From Sphingobacteriales bacterium (GTDB taxonomy: Bacteria; Bacteroidota; Bacteroidia; Chitinophagales; Chitinophagaceae): a stretch of DNA of 64,000 nt. Each line of letters opens with the position of its first letter. Position 1 is the stretch's first letter. The stretch covers positions 124,001 to 188,000 of the forward strand of contig SEFT01000008.1 of NCBI GenBank assembly GCA_004144175.1, read 5' to 3'. The position numbers and the translations under genes are program-made. This document shows, piece after piece, positions 36,169 through 45,636 of this stretch. A model generated the notes under the pieces. It saw nothing but the letters and a program-made list of their open reading frames with translations, did not search any database and was not told the origin of the DNA.

Positions 36169-36176
36169 TACCTTTG
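36169..36176 (+). promoter_or_regulatory. -7 promoter box (TACCTTTG)
   Basis: Exact TAnnTTTG match, 15 bases before the ATG of the ygiD-type gene. Confidence 0.5.
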
Positions 36177-36191
36177 TATAAATTATTCGTT

Positions 36192-37064
36192 ATGGATCGT
36201 ACTAGCTTTATTAAACTGGGCGCTGCATCACTCTTAGCACCATTTGCAATGAAACTTGAAGCTTTTAAGAATTGGGTAGATGATCAGCCGGAGCTGGAGC
36301 AAATGCCTGTATTATTCGTAGGACATGGCAATCCGATGAACGCCATACTGCGCAATGAGTTCAGCGCCAAGTGGCAGCAATTGGGGCGTGAGCTACCAAG
36401 GCCCAAAGCGATCCTTTCCGTATCGGCACACTGGCTTACAAGGGGCACGTTCGTTACTGCCATGGAGCGGCCCAAAACGATACATGATTTTGGTGGATTC
36501 CCTAAAGAACTCTTTGCACAGCAATACGATGCACCCGGTGCGCCCGATGTAGCTAGTGAAACAAAGCGCCTGGTGAAAAGTACTACAGTGCATGAGGACC
36601 ATGAATGGGGCCTCGACCATGGCACATGGTCGGTGCTGTTGCCTATGTATCCGAAGGCAGATATACCGGTATTCCAGATGAGTATTGACTACACCAAGCC
36701 TCCGCAATGGCACTACGAGCTGGCAAAGGAGTTGTCGGAATTAAGAAAGAAGGGTGTGCTGATACTGGGTAGCGGTAACATAGTGCATAACCTGCGGTTA
36801 ATAGATTTTGAAGGGAAGGCGAAATTTGACTGGGCGCACGAGTTTGATGAAAATATCAAAACCTTTATCGAGGCCGGAGACCATAAAAGCGTGGTGGAGT
36901 ATGAGAAGATGGGACAACTGGCGCAGCTGGCCGTGCCTACCAGCGATCACTATCTGCCATTGCTTTATACATTAGGCTTGCAAAATAAACGGGACGACAT
37001 AGCTTTCTTCAACGACAAAATGGATGCAGGCTCCATCTCTATGCGTTCTGTTAAGATAGGCTAG
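36192..37064 (+). CDS. ygiD: 4,5-DOPA dioxygenase extradiol-like protein (YgiD/LigB family)
   Basis: A 290-residue class III extradiol dioxygenase-like protein that would open a catechol ring, as E. coli YgiD does on L-DOPA. The metal-binding histidines sit in FVGHGNPMNA (His45), SAHWLTRG and later HDFGGFP; the end DHYLPLLYTLG is typical. ATG 36192 was chosen because a promoter box lies just before it and after the longer frame's start. The N-terminal 25 residues resemble a degenerate export or Tat-like signal without the twin arginine. In E. coli ygiD adjoins ygiB and ygiC; here relatives of those are 4 kb away. Confidence 0.85.
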   Translation: MDRTSFIKLGAASLLAPFAMKLEAFKNWVDDQPELEQMPVLFVGHGNPMNAILRNEFSAKWQQLGRELPRPKAILSVSAHWLTRGTFVTAMERPKTIHDFGGFPKELFAQQYDAPGAPDVASETKRLVKSTTVHEDHEWGLDHGTWSVLLPMYPKADIPVFQMSIDYTKPPQWHYELAKELSELRKKGVLILGSGNIVHNLRLIDFEGKAKFDWAHEFDENIKTFIEAGDHKSVVEYEKMGQLAQLAVPTSDHYLPLLYTLGLQNKRDDIAFFNDKMDAGSISMRSVKIG

Positions 37065-37125
37065 GTACTGACACTGTGAAATATAATAATCGTTATCTTA
37101 GTTGATTATTAGTATTCTTTTAAAG

Positions 37126-37884
37126 ATGAAGATCGCTCCTGCACGATATAGTTTCTTTCTTATTGCCCTGTCGCTGGTTACGCTGTTTGGTTGTGGCAAA
37201 GACCCCGAGCCGCTAAAGCCGATAGGTGGTGGCCAGAACCCCGGGGGGACGCTGGAATACAGTGTAATAGGCGTCAAAGACATCTCGATGGAGCGGGTAG
37301 GCGAGGCGACCATGCAGGTGAACGTTGAGCGCGTATCGGGCGACAAAAATACAGAAATTCAGCTGCTGGTAGCAGACTTGCCACCGGGCATGAAGGCCTA
37401 TATTGATGTGCAGAAGTCTGCGCCAAGTTTTATCTCTTTTGTTACTATTTCTTCAGAAAGAGTGCTAGAGGGTAGCTATAAGCTATCACTCGTTTCCAGC
37501 GCCAAAAATGCTGTTAAGTCTGTACCCTTCGTTGTTAAGGTGTTGCCTTATACCAATCACTCACAAGGGGTAAAGGGAGAATATATAGAAACGCATAAAT
37601 GCAGTGCCGATGGTGAAAAGACGGTGACCGTAACCATTATTCCTGATCAAAGCATTGAGAATAAGGTGATCATGAGAGGCTTCTGGAGCGGCACACAGAT
37701 AAACGAAGTAGTAGCATTCATTGAGCCGGCCTCGCATACGATCACCATACCGGAGCAGACCCTATACGATGTAACCTACAAAGGCAGTGGTACTTATACC
37801 GACGACCAGATAACCGTAAACTACTCGGCTAAGACACAGATATTTGATGAGACCTGCACAGCAGTGCTCAACAGGAAAAAATAG
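37126..37884 (+). CDS. Lipoprotein of unknown function
   Basis: A 252-residue lipoprotein. ATG 37126 opens MKIAPARYSFFLIALSLVTLFGC, with the lipid-bearing Cys at 23. The mature part has a strand-rich domain with LPPGMKAYIDVQKS and VLEGSYKLSLVSS, like the Ig-like and BACON-type folds of Bacteroidota surface lipoproteins, and a second beta domain near the end. Neither is strong enough to name. It lies 61 bases after the ygiD-type gene and is closed by a hairpin terminator. Confidence 0.75.
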   Translation: MKIAPARYSFFLIALSLVTLFGCGKDPEPLKPIGGGQNPGGTLEYSVIGVKDISMERVGEATMQVNVERVSGDKNTEIQLLVADLPPGMKAYIDVQKSAPSFISFVTISSERVLEGSYKLSLVSSAKNAVKSVPFVVKVLPYTNHSQGVKGEYIETHKCSADGEKTVTVTIIPDQSIENKVIMRGFWSGTQINEVVAFIEPASHTITIPEQTLYDVTYKGSGTYTDDQITVNYSAKTQIFDETCTAVLNRKK

Positions 37885-37909
37885 TCTTCGCTACTCATTT
37901 AGTGAACAG

Positions 37910-37930
37910 GCCCGGTATCGCCGGGCTTTT
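37910..37930 (+). terminator. Hairpin terminator
   Basis: GCCCGG and CCGGGC arms around TATCG, then TTTT. Confidence 0.65.
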
Positions 37931-38030
37931 GCTTTTATATCGCTCATCGTCAGTGTATTGTAATTGTTTGCAGCACCGGTGTACGGTTTTTGTATATTCC
38001 TTAACTTAAAGGGATACTCTAAAAGCACCG

Positions 38031-39908
38031 GTGTTGAAAGCAGCTTTACGAAGGATAGGATTTTGGATGTTTTTGGGGCTAGTGATAAGCATAAAAACTC
38101 AGGCGCAAACGAAGTGGCGGCTCGACTCGCTGGATGCTGAAAAAATACCTGTAACCTCAAAAAGCAAAGTGCTGACCCGATGGATAAACCAAGGGCTGGG
38201 TTCTATACGAAAGTCGGCACCTGATACTGCTACACCTGCAAGCCAGGCCGCTATGATCAATGCCAAGAGTGAAACACCCTACCAGGCTTATGAAGGCCGT
38301 ACGATCCGGAATATCATCATTACCAATCATGACTTTGAGCAGAAGGTATCGGAGGGCAGCAATAAAATAGTTGCTACAGGAGCCAGGCTTATGAATGCCG
38401 TGCATACCAATACCAAAGAATGGGTTATAAAGAACAACCTGTTCATTCGTGAAGGTTCAGAGCTAAGCCCTTATAAAATAGCTGATAATGAACGCTACCT
38501 ACGTACCATCAACTTTATACAGGACGCCCGCATTGTTGTTCATCCTATAGCAGGCAATAATGACTCGGTAGATGTAGAGGTGATAACCAAGGATGTCTTT
38601 ACGCTGGGTGCAGGCATGGCCGTAGGAAGCCTGCGCAATGCAAACGCATCCGTGTCGGACGCCAACTTCCTCGGCATGGGGCAAAAAATAGAGGTACGCG
38701 CGCTAATAGACCAGGACAGGTGGCCGAGGATAGGCCATGGTATATTTTATAGTAAGAACAGCATCGGCGGCTCCTTCATTAATGGTACGCTTGGTTACGT
38801 TACGTTTAACCCATCAATGGCGGATGGCAGGGCAGAGGAACATGCCTATTATGTGCAGCTCGACAGGCCGTTGGTATCGCCATACTCTTACCTTACAGGT
38901 GGGCTCTTCTTTGGTCAAAAAGTATCGCGCAACCACTACGGCCGCCCCGATAGCCAGTTCTACCAGTATCGCAATATATCTTTTGATGGCTGGGCCGGTA
39001 TTAACATAGGCTGCGAAAAGCTATTGAAGAATCAAGCGGTACGCGACCGACGTTTCCTTTCTGCACGATATGCGAAAAGTGATTTTGATAAAGTGCCGGG
39101 CCAGATAGGTGATGCATATTACGGCGGCTTCAATAACATGCAGCTGGCGCTCGGCCAGATCACCTTCTTCAGGCAAGATTATTACAAGACAAATTATATA
39201 TATGGCTTCGGTGTAACAGAGGATATACCTTATGGCTACAATATTTCGCTGATAGGCGGCTGGACCAAGCAACTGAAACTGGAGCGCCCCTATGCAGGCT
39301 TCAGGGCCGAGAAATATACAGTGACAAGTGGCGGAACCTTCTATCAGCATTTTCTGCGTTCGGGCGGTTTCCTGAATCATAAGAAGATGGAAGACGTAAG
39401 CATACTGGCCGGTAGTAGTGTGATCACAAAGCTGATGACCTATCGTAAAATGAAGGTGAGACAATACTTCGGCGTAAGCTATGCACGCCTGTTCAATAAG
39501 TTTACCAATGACTGGCTGCGCATTAATAACCCTTTTGGCCTGCGCGACTTCAATGACTGGTACCCCGGCGGCTATCAGCGCATCAGCCTCCAATCCGAAA
39601 CTTCGATGTTCACCAATTACATGTTCCTAGGCTTTAAGTTCGCGCCCTTTGTGTCTTTGAATGCTTCATTGCTCACACCCGATAAGACTGTGCTGCATAA
39701 GTCTGACATCTACACGGGTATTGGTGGTGGCGTGCGCACGAGGAATGAGAACCTGGTGTTTAATACTGTAGAGATCAGAGGCATATTTTTCCCTCGCAGG
39801 GCAGAGGGGCAGCCGATGTTCAAGCTAAACCTGACCACCAATCTCCGCTATCGCTACAACAGCAACTACATCACAAGGCCCGACTTTGTATATGTGAACG
39901 CTGAATAG
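38031..39908 (+). CDS. Omp85-like outer-membrane protein (POTRA plus barrel)
   Basis: A 625-residue exported protein. After the signal peptide (ending in TQAQ, about residue 26), one or two POTRA-like segments follow (TIRNIIITNHDF; RYLRTINFIQDARIVVHPIAGNNDSVDVEV, about 92-190). A long barrel follows. This is the plan of Omp85 proteins such as BamA, TamA and FhaC, though shorter than BamA. It starts at GTG 38031; a TTG follows at once. A role in inserting or moving outer-membrane proteins or lipids is inferred. The stop lies two bases from the convergent EcsC gene, with no terminator. Confidence 0.72.
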   Translation: MLKAALRRIGFWMFLGLVISIKTQAQTKWRLDSLDAEKIPVTSKSKVLTRWINQGLGSIRKSAPDTATPASQAAMINAKSETPYQAYEGRTIRNIIITNHDFEQKVSEGSNKIVATGARLMNAVHTNTKEWVIKNNLFIREGSELSPYKIADNERYLRTINFIQDARIVVHPIAGNNDSVDVEVITKDVFTLGAGMAVGSLRNANASVSDANFLGMGQKIEVRALIDQDRWPRIGHGIFYSKNSIGGSFINGTLGYVTFNPSMADGRAEEHAYYVQLDRPLVSPYSYLTGGLFFGQKVSRNHYGRPDSQFYQYRNISFDGWAGINIGCEKLLKNQAVRDRRFLSARYAKSDFDKVPGQIGDAYYGGFNNMQLALGQITFFRQDYYKTNYIYGFGVTEDIPYGYNISLIGGWTKQLKLERPYAGFRAEKYTVTSGGTFYQHFLRSGGFLNHKKMEDVSILAGSSVITKLMTYRKMKVRQYFGVSYARLFNKFTNDWLRINNPFGLRDFNDWYPGGYQRISLQSETSMFTNYMFLGFKFAPFVSLNASLLTPDKTVLHKSDIYTGIGGGVRTRNENLVFNTVEIRGIFFPRRAEGQPMFKLNLTTNLRYRYNSNYITRPDFVYVNAE

Positions 39909-39910
39909 CG

Positions 39911-40642
39911 TTAGCGCAAATTAGCGGGGTCGTCAAACCAGCGCATACGGTAGGCATTCATGGCGGTGTCGCCCAGCTTATCTGTCATTTTGTGATTTAC
40001 ATAGGCACCTACCACCGCACCTATGCCGGGTACCAGTTGTAGCAGTTTTGCTAGGTCTATATAATCGCGGTACTCCTGCTGGAAGGCACGCCAGTCGTAG
40101 TCGTTGTAGTCGGGGAGCGACTTAGTGTACTCTTCCCAGTTAGCCACAGTAGCAAATATGTTGCGCCGGTGTGCCCTGCCTGAAAAGGCAAGCTGGAATA
40201 CATGCAGTATGTAGAGGCGCTCTTTAAAATCCTTTACATCATGCCCGTAAATAGCTGCCATGTCAAATAGCATCTTCATCTTTATGCTCAGCCACAACGG
40301 GAAGTCAGCCAGCCCCAATAAGAAGCCACCGGCACCTGTAATAGCTCCTTCGGCAGCGGCAGTACTGCGGTATACACTGATCCTGTCTTTCACTCTTGCT
40401 TCACGCGTGTACAGGTCTGCATTTTGATAAACATTGCCCGATATGAACTCTGCCCCGGTAAGCACGCCTTTGATCATGTGCTTAAAAGCAGTGGTGATGG
40501 TCTCATGTACCTTCTCGGGTATCATGTCATTTATCTTGTGTTGCATACCACGGGTAAGCCTTCCGGTGAAGGAAGGCCTGCGTTGCATATACTTTTGCCA
40601 TTCACGCATTGCTGCGTAGGCCTGTTTGTCGTAGTTGTTCAT
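39911..40642 (-). CDS. EcsC-family protein
   Basis: A 243-residue protein fitting the EcsC family: the glycine-rich membrane-like stretch AAAEGAITGAGGFLLGLADFPLWLSIKMKMLFD (about 95-127) and a second one near LVPGIGAVVGAYVNHKM. In Bacillus, EcsC accompanies an ABC transporter, but its work is unknown. The start is ATG 40642, one base after the stop of the lipoprotein gene at 40644, so the two are coupled. No ABC transporter genes are adjacent. Confidence 0.8.
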   Translation of the reverse strand: MNNYDKQAYAAMREWQKYMQRRPSFTGRLTRGMQHKINDMIPEKVHETITTAFKHMIKGVLTGAEFISGNVYQNADLYTREARVKDRISVYRSTAAAEGAITGAGGFLLGLADFPLWLSIKMKMLFDMAAIYGHDVKDFKERLYILHVFQLAFSGRAHRRNIFATVANWEEYTKSLPDYNDYDWRAFQQEYRDYIDLAKLLQLVPGIGAVVGAYVNHKMTDKLGDTAMNAYRMRWFDDPANLR

Positions 40643-40643
40643 G

Positions 40644-41054
40644 TTATTGCAGTACTATTTCTGTTTTACCCGATATTTTTTCTATATGGCAGCAGTCGGC
40701 TGTTACCATGTAGGTTTCATTCACCACTTCTTTACCATCCTTCATACCTACAAATTTCAGTTCCACTTTACGGTCTTGCAGGTCTTTGCGGCGGCTGTCG
40801 TCTACTACGGTATAGTAGCCGCCATTCATTCCTCCTGTTACTTTGGCCTTTTCGCCCGAAGCTACATGCAGGGTGTAGTAGTCGTCCAGTTTTACTGCAT
40901 TGCCCGATGCATCAGTAATGCGCAGGGTTATCATTTTAAACATTTGCGTACACATTACGCCATCGCAATTTTTAGGATCGGTTACAGGCTCCTTCTTTCC
41001 GCAAGATGCTGACATACAGATAATAGCGGCAATAAATAACAGGCAGGCTCTCAT
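40644..41054 (-). CDS. Small lipoprotein
   Basis: A 136-residue lipoprotein: MRACLLFIAAIICMSASC gives Cys18. The mature domain looks like a carboxypeptidase-regulatory or Ig-like fold (FKMITLRITDASGNAVKLDDYYTLHV, then MVTADCCHIEKISGKTEIVL). Four further cysteines could form disulphides. It is the first gene of a tight operon with ecsC, its stop one base before the next start. Confidence 0.75.
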   Translation of the reverse strand: MRACLLFIAAIICMSASCGKKEPVTDPKNCDGVMCTQMFKMITLRITDASGNAVKLDDYYTLHVASGEKAKVTGGMNGGYYTVVDDSRRKDLQDRKVELKFVGMKDGKEVVNETYMVTADCCHIEKISGKTEIVLQ

Positions 41055-41159
41055 GTTCGATTGATTATGCTAGGGTGATTCAATTTTTATGCCATATGGC
41101 GAAGCTTGCTCAGGGCGTGGGATTTAGTTATATTTACGTCATAAATTTTCCTGATAATT

Positions 41160-44012
41160 ATGAAGCGCATTTTTCTGGCTTTTACGGCTTCGGCTGTATT
41201 GTATGCCCCTGTCACTATGGCACAGCAGGCAAAGCTGGTGGAAAAAGTTACCAAGTCTGGTAAATCACTGGTTATTCCTTACGAAAAATATGTACTGCCC
41301 AACGGCCTTACAGTGATCGTCCATGAAGATCATTCTGACCCGATCGTACACGTAGATGTAACTTACCACGTAGGTTCGGCGCGTGAGGAGATTGGCAAGT
41401 CAGGGTTTGCCCACTTCTTTGAGCATATGATGTTCCAGGGGTCGGACAACGTATCCGATGAGCAGCACTTTAAAATAATAACCGAAGCCGGTGGTACACT
41501 GAACGGTACTACGAACCGCGACCGTACTAACTACTTCGAGACCGTACCAAGCAACCAGCTGGAAAAAATGCTTTGGCTGGAAGCAGACCGTATGGGCTTC
41601 CTGGTAAATGCAGTAACGCAGCAGAAATTTGAGGTGCAGCGTGCAACCGTAAAGAATGAACGCGGACAGCGTTATGATAACGTTCCTTACGGGCTGGTGT
41701 CAGAAGTAACAGCTAAGAACCTTTACCCATATGGCCACCCATACTCATGGCTTACTATCGGTTATGTTGAAGACCTGGACCGTGTGAATGTAGACGACCT
41801 GAAAAACTTCTTCCTCCGCTGGTATGGCCCTAACAATGCCGTGCTTACCGTAGGTGGAGACGTAGAAGCTAAAGATGTGGTGAAACTGGCTGAGAAGTAC
41901 TTCGGTACTATCCCACGCGGCCCGGTAGTAACGCCTACCAAGCTGCCTATGCCTACATTGGAAAAAACACGCTACATATCGATGATGGACAACTATGCTA
42001 AGTTGCCTTCATTGCGCGTAGTATTCCCAACACCGGCACAATACAGCAAAGACGAACCTGCGCTGGATTGCCTGGCTGAGATACTAGGTCAAGGTAAAAA
42101 CTCGATCTTCTACAAGAATTTTGTGAAGAACCAGAAGGCAGTTAACGCTAATGCGTACAACAGCACGTCGGAGCTGGCAGGTGAGTTTGTGATCGCAGTT
42201 ACACCGTTCCCGGGTCAGAAACTGGCTGATATCGAGAGCGGTGTACGCCAGTCGCTGGTTGAGTTTGAGAAAAGAGGTGTAACAGACGAAGACATCGAAA
42301 AATTCCGCAACCAGATGGAAGCACAGATGATCAATGGCCTGGAAAATGTTTCAGGTAAAGTATCTCAGCTGGCGGCATTCCAAACGTACACCGGCAACCC
42401 TAACTACATAGGCACTGCGCTGGATATGTACACGTCTGTAACGAAGGAAGATGTAATGCGCGTATACAACCGCTACATAAAAGGTAAGAACTCCGTAGTG
42501 GTAAGCGTACTAACCAAAGGACAGGAAGATAACAAGGTAGCAGCCGACAACTACACAGTTGCTGCTACCGGCTACAAAGCCCCTGACTATGGTTATGCAG
42601 GTCTTAAATACAACAAAGCAAAAGATAACTTCGACCGCAAGCAAGTACCGGGTAATGGTGCTAATCCGGTAGTGAACGCACCTGAATTCTGGCGCGAGAC
42701 GCTGGATGGCAACATCAAGGTGATTGGTACCAAGACAGAGGAAATACCTGTGGTTGATATCGTTATGAGCTTTCGCGGTGGTAAAATGCTGGATGCAAAC
42801 CAACCTACCAAGGCTGGCCTTACCAACATGTTTGCTGCTATGATGGAAGAAGACACGAAGAACTACTCAGCCGAAGCATTCAGCGTAGCGCTGGATAAGC
42901 TGGGCAGCCGTATCGACGTGAATCCTGAACTGGATGGCATACAAGTGAGCATCCATAGCCTGAGCAAGAACCTGGATAAAACAATGAAGCTGGTAGAAGA
43001 GCGTCTGCTGAATCCTAAGTTCACACAGGAGGCTTTCGAGTCGAACCAGAAACGTTCTATCGAGTCGCTGAAGAATGCCATGAACCGTGCGACATTTGTA
43101 GCCGACAATGTGTATGCTAAAATACTTTACGGTGCCGACAACGTAATGGGATGGCCTACTTATGGTACAGAGGCTTCGTTGAAGAACATTACACTGGCTG
43201 ATATCCAGAACTACTATGATAATTACATCTCAAAGAAAGATGCAGAAGTAGTAATCGTTGGTAACCTAAGCAAGAAAGAAGCGGTTAATAAGCTGGACTT
43301 CCTGCAAAAGCTATCTGACAAATCGGTAGAAATGCCTAAGCTGGTAGCTGCGCCTAAAGTGGAGAAGACCAAGATATACTTTGTGAACGTGCCTAATGCA
43401 GCGCAAACAGAGTTCCGTATCGGCTATATCACCGACATGAAGTACGATGCTATGGGCGATTATTATAAGTCAACCGTAATGAACTATCCATTCGGTGGTG
43501 CGTTCAACAGCCGCCTGAACCTCGACCTGCGCGAAGAGCGCGGCTGGACGTATGGTGCACGTGGCGGCTTCGATGCTAATAAGTACACAGGTACATACGG
43601 TTTCAGCGCAGGCATCAAAGGCAATGCAACAGACAGCGCCATGGTAGACATCCTGAAGATCATGAAGGAGTATCGTAATGGCGGTATGACCAACGATGAG
43701 CTGGTATTTACGCAAAAATCAATGGGGCAAAGCGAAGCACGCAAGTACGAAGCAGGTTATCAAAAAGCAATGTTTCTATCGCGCATACTGAAATACGACC
43801 TGCCGTCAGATTTCTCAAGACAGCAGAACGAAATGCTGGCCAAGCTGACTACTAACGACATCAACGCGCTGGCAGCAAAGTACTCACCTGATGTAAATAA
43901 AATGCAGGTAGTGCTGGTAGGCGATAAAGCTAAAGTATGGGACGGCCTTACAAAGCTGGGCTACGACATAGTAGAGCTGGACAAAGAAGGAAACATGATG
44001 ACCAAACAGTAA
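41160..44012 (+). CDS. M16 (insulinase-type) zinc peptidase, two-domain
   Basis: A 950-residue peptidase with a signal peptide (to about residue 21) and two M16 halves. The inverted zinc motif HxxEH is at His85-Glu88-His89 (AHFFEHMMF), with a downstream glutamate expected near 165. The second half (about 500-950) lacks the motif, as the non-catalytic clamp half usually does, and ends with the RxY-type substrate loop region (RLNLDLREERGWTYGARGGF). Such fused forms are common in the Bacteroidota periplasm and degrade peptides. The start is ATG 41160. It is a single gene with a clear terminator. Confidence 0.93.
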   Translation: MKRIFLAFTASAVLYAPVTMAQQAKLVEKVTKSGKSLVIPYEKYVLPNGLTVIVHEDHSDPIVHVDVTYHVGSAREEIGKSGFAHFFEHMMFQGSDNVSDEQHFKIITEAGGTLNGTTNRDRTNYFETVPSNQLEKMLWLEADRMGFLVNAVTQQKFEVQRATVKNERGQRYDNVPYGLVSEVTAKNLYPYGHPYSWLTIGYVEDLDRVNVDDLKNFFLRWYGPNNAVLTVGGDVEAKDVVKLAEKYFGTIPRGPVVTPTKLPMPTLEKTRYISMMDNYAKLPSLRVVFPTPAQYSKDEPALDCLAEILGQGKNSIFYKNFVKNQKAVNANAYNSTSELAGEFVIAVTPFPGQKLADIESGVRQSLVEFEKRGVTDEDIEKFRNQMEAQMINGLENVSGKVSQLAAFQTYTGNPNYIGTALDMYTSVTKEDVMRVYNRYIKGKNSVVVSVLTKGQEDNKVAADNYTVAATGYKAPDYGYAGLKYNKAKDNFDRKQVPGNGANPVVNAPEFWRETLDGNIKVIGTKTEEIPVVDIVMSFRGGKMLDANQPTKAGLTNMFAAMMEEDTKNYSAEAFSVALDKLGSRIDVNPELDGIQVSIHSLSKNLDKTMKLVEERLLNPKFTQEAFESNQKRSIESLKNAMNRATFVADNVYAKILYGADNVMGWPTYGTEASLKNITLADIQNYYDNYISKKDAEVVIVGNLSKKEAVNKLDFLQKLSDKSVEMPKLVAAPKVEKTKIYFVNVPNAAQTEFRIGYITDMKYDAMGDYYKSTVMNYPFGGAFNSRLNLDLREERGWTYGARGGFDANKYTGTYGFSAGIKGNATDSAMVDILKIMKEYRNGGMTNDELVFTQKSMGQSEARKYEAGYQKAMFLSRILKYDLPSDFSRQQNEMLAKLTTNDINALAAKYSPDVNKMQVVLVGDKAKVWDGLTKLGYDIVELDKEGNMMTKQ

Positions 44013-44033
44013 TCTGTTTAGTACTACGATTGT

Positions 44034-44063
44034 AAAAAGAGAGGCTTAAAGCCTCTCTTTTTT
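44034..44063 (+). terminator. Hairpin terminator
   Basis: AAAAAGAGAGGC and its complement around TTAAA, with a T run. Confidence 0.85.
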
Positions 44064-44133
44064 AGTTATTTTGTATATGCTTTAACAATAAGTACATTAC
44101 TTTGCCGTTAATTCAAATTAAAAATAAAACCTA

Positions 44134-45489
44134 ATGAAGAAACTCTACATTATTGCGGCCTGTATGGGCCTTGTACAGGCATCGTATGCACAGAAACACT
44201 CCTCATCGCCTTTGAGCTCAGGGCATAACAAAAGCCGGAACGAGGCGAAAAAAACGAGTGGTAGTGCTAAATCAGCCGGAAAAACTACGACTACGCTATC
44301 AAGACTGGTAGGTAGTTCGTCCAGCAGAGATGTGAATGGCACCTTGGCAAGAGTTGATACCTTTCGTGCAACGTACACCGGCGATAGGGGCTTCGACGCT
44401 CAATTGGAAGAATGGAAATTTGATAGCGCCATGGGTTGGGATTTTGAAAATGGCAATACGGTAGAATCATACCGTACCAGTCATACCTTCGATGCTAATG
44501 ACCGTATAGCTACCTCGAAGAGCGAAACTAAGGATGGCGCTACCTGGACAATAGAGAGTATGGAACGCATGAATTACACTAGTGCGGGCCTCATTAATGA
44601 GTACGTATCTGCATATTTTAATGGCACCAATTGGGATAGTACAAAGAATGTAAACGTATATGATGGCTCAGGTAAATCGTTGGGAAGCTTATCACAAAAG
44701 TGGGATGCGTCATCAAGTAGCTGGATAAACAGCTACAGAAACAGGACTGTATATGCATCAGGTGAGGTTGATTCTTCCATCTTTGAAAGCTGGGATGCAG
44801 GAAGTAGTAACTGGAAAATGCAGAGCGTTACCAAAAATGCATACCTGAGCGGTAAGCTTAACACTGCTATTAGTTACTTCAACAACAACGGTAGCTGGGA
44901 AATAACGCAAAAAGCGACTTATACTTATAATAGCGGCGGTCAGGTTCAATCAGATCTATATCAAAGCTGGAACACGATGACATCAACCTGGGAGGATAGA
45001 CACAGGAATACGTATACTTACAATACCGCAGGCGATGAGACATTATCACTTGGCGAAAGTTATGACAATGGTGCATGGGAAAACAATGATAAAACAGAAA
45101 TGTCTTACAATAGCTTCAGGCAGCCTACGGTAGAGTCAGAGTATACTTGGGATAACGGTCAGTGGGTTATGGATTACCAAGACCGCTACTATTATGACAT
45201 TTACTTCCCAACTTCAGTTAGCGATGTAAATACTGCGAAAAACATGCTTAGTGTATTTCCGGTGCCGGCCAAAGACAAGGTTAGCTTCAAGATTAACCTG
45301 AGCCAGACTACAAATGCCAATATCGCGATCTATGATATGAGCGGTAAAATGGTAAAAACAATGGCTCTGCCTACTGCTCAGCAGTATAATGGCAGCATCG
45401 ATATTGCCTCATTACCAGCTGGTAGCTACGTAATAAAAATGACAGGTGCCGGTGCTCCTGTAACACAAAAGCTGAATATCGTAAAATAG
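44134..45489 (+). CDS. Secreted T9SS cargo with Trp-rich repeats
   Basis: A 451-residue secreted protein. Signal peptide to about residue 19 (VQASYAQK), then a Ser/Lys/Thr-rich linker, then several repeats of about 35-40 residues with the pattern Y-x-Y-N-x-x-G ... W-x(6-8)-W (for example YTYNSGGQVQSDLYQSWNTM and YTYNTAGDETLSLGESYDNG), and finally a C-terminal type IX sorting domain of about 75 residues (LSVFPVPAKDKVSFKINL ... LPAGSYVIKM). The last domain sends it through the T9SS to the surface. The repeats recall YD/RHS-like or DUF-type surface repeats, not a known enzyme. Confidence 0.85.
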   Translation: MKKLYIIAACMGLVQASYAQKHSSSPLSSGHNKSRNEAKKTSGSAKSAGKTTTTLSRLVGSSSSRDVNGTLARVDTFRATYTGDRGFDAQLEEWKFDSAMGWDFENGNTVESYRTSHTFDANDRIATSKSETKDGATWTIESMERMNYTSAGLINEYVSAYFNGTNWDSTKNVNVYDGSGKSLGSLSQKWDASSSSWINSYRNRTVYASGEVDSSIFESWDAGSSNWKMQSVTKNAYLSGKLNTAISYFNNNGSWEITQKATYTYNSGGQVQSDLYQSWNTMTSTWEDRHRNTYTYNTAGDETLSLGESYDNGAWENNDKTEMSYNSFRQPTVESEYTWDNGQWVMDYQDRYYYDIYFPTSVSDVNTAKNMLSVFPVPAKDKVSFKINLSQTTNANIAIYDMSGKMVKTMALPTAQQYNGSIDIASLPAGSYVIKMTGAGAPVTQKLNIVK

Positions 45490-45507
45490 ATATTTCGATA
45501 TGTTTTT

Positions 45508-45538
45508 CGAAAGGAGGTGCCTCAAGCACCTCCTTTCG
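45508..45538 (+). terminator. Hairpin terminator
   Basis: Perfect 13-base arms CGAAAGGAGGTGC and its complement with a five-base loop; the T tract is weak. Confidence 0.7.
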
Positions 45539-45636
45539 CTTTATATCATGCCGATTATACAAGCCAGACTTTTTCGGAAAGCCTTAACTTATTATTTTGC
45601 AGCTTTACCAGTACATTAGCATTCTAATTTAATCTC

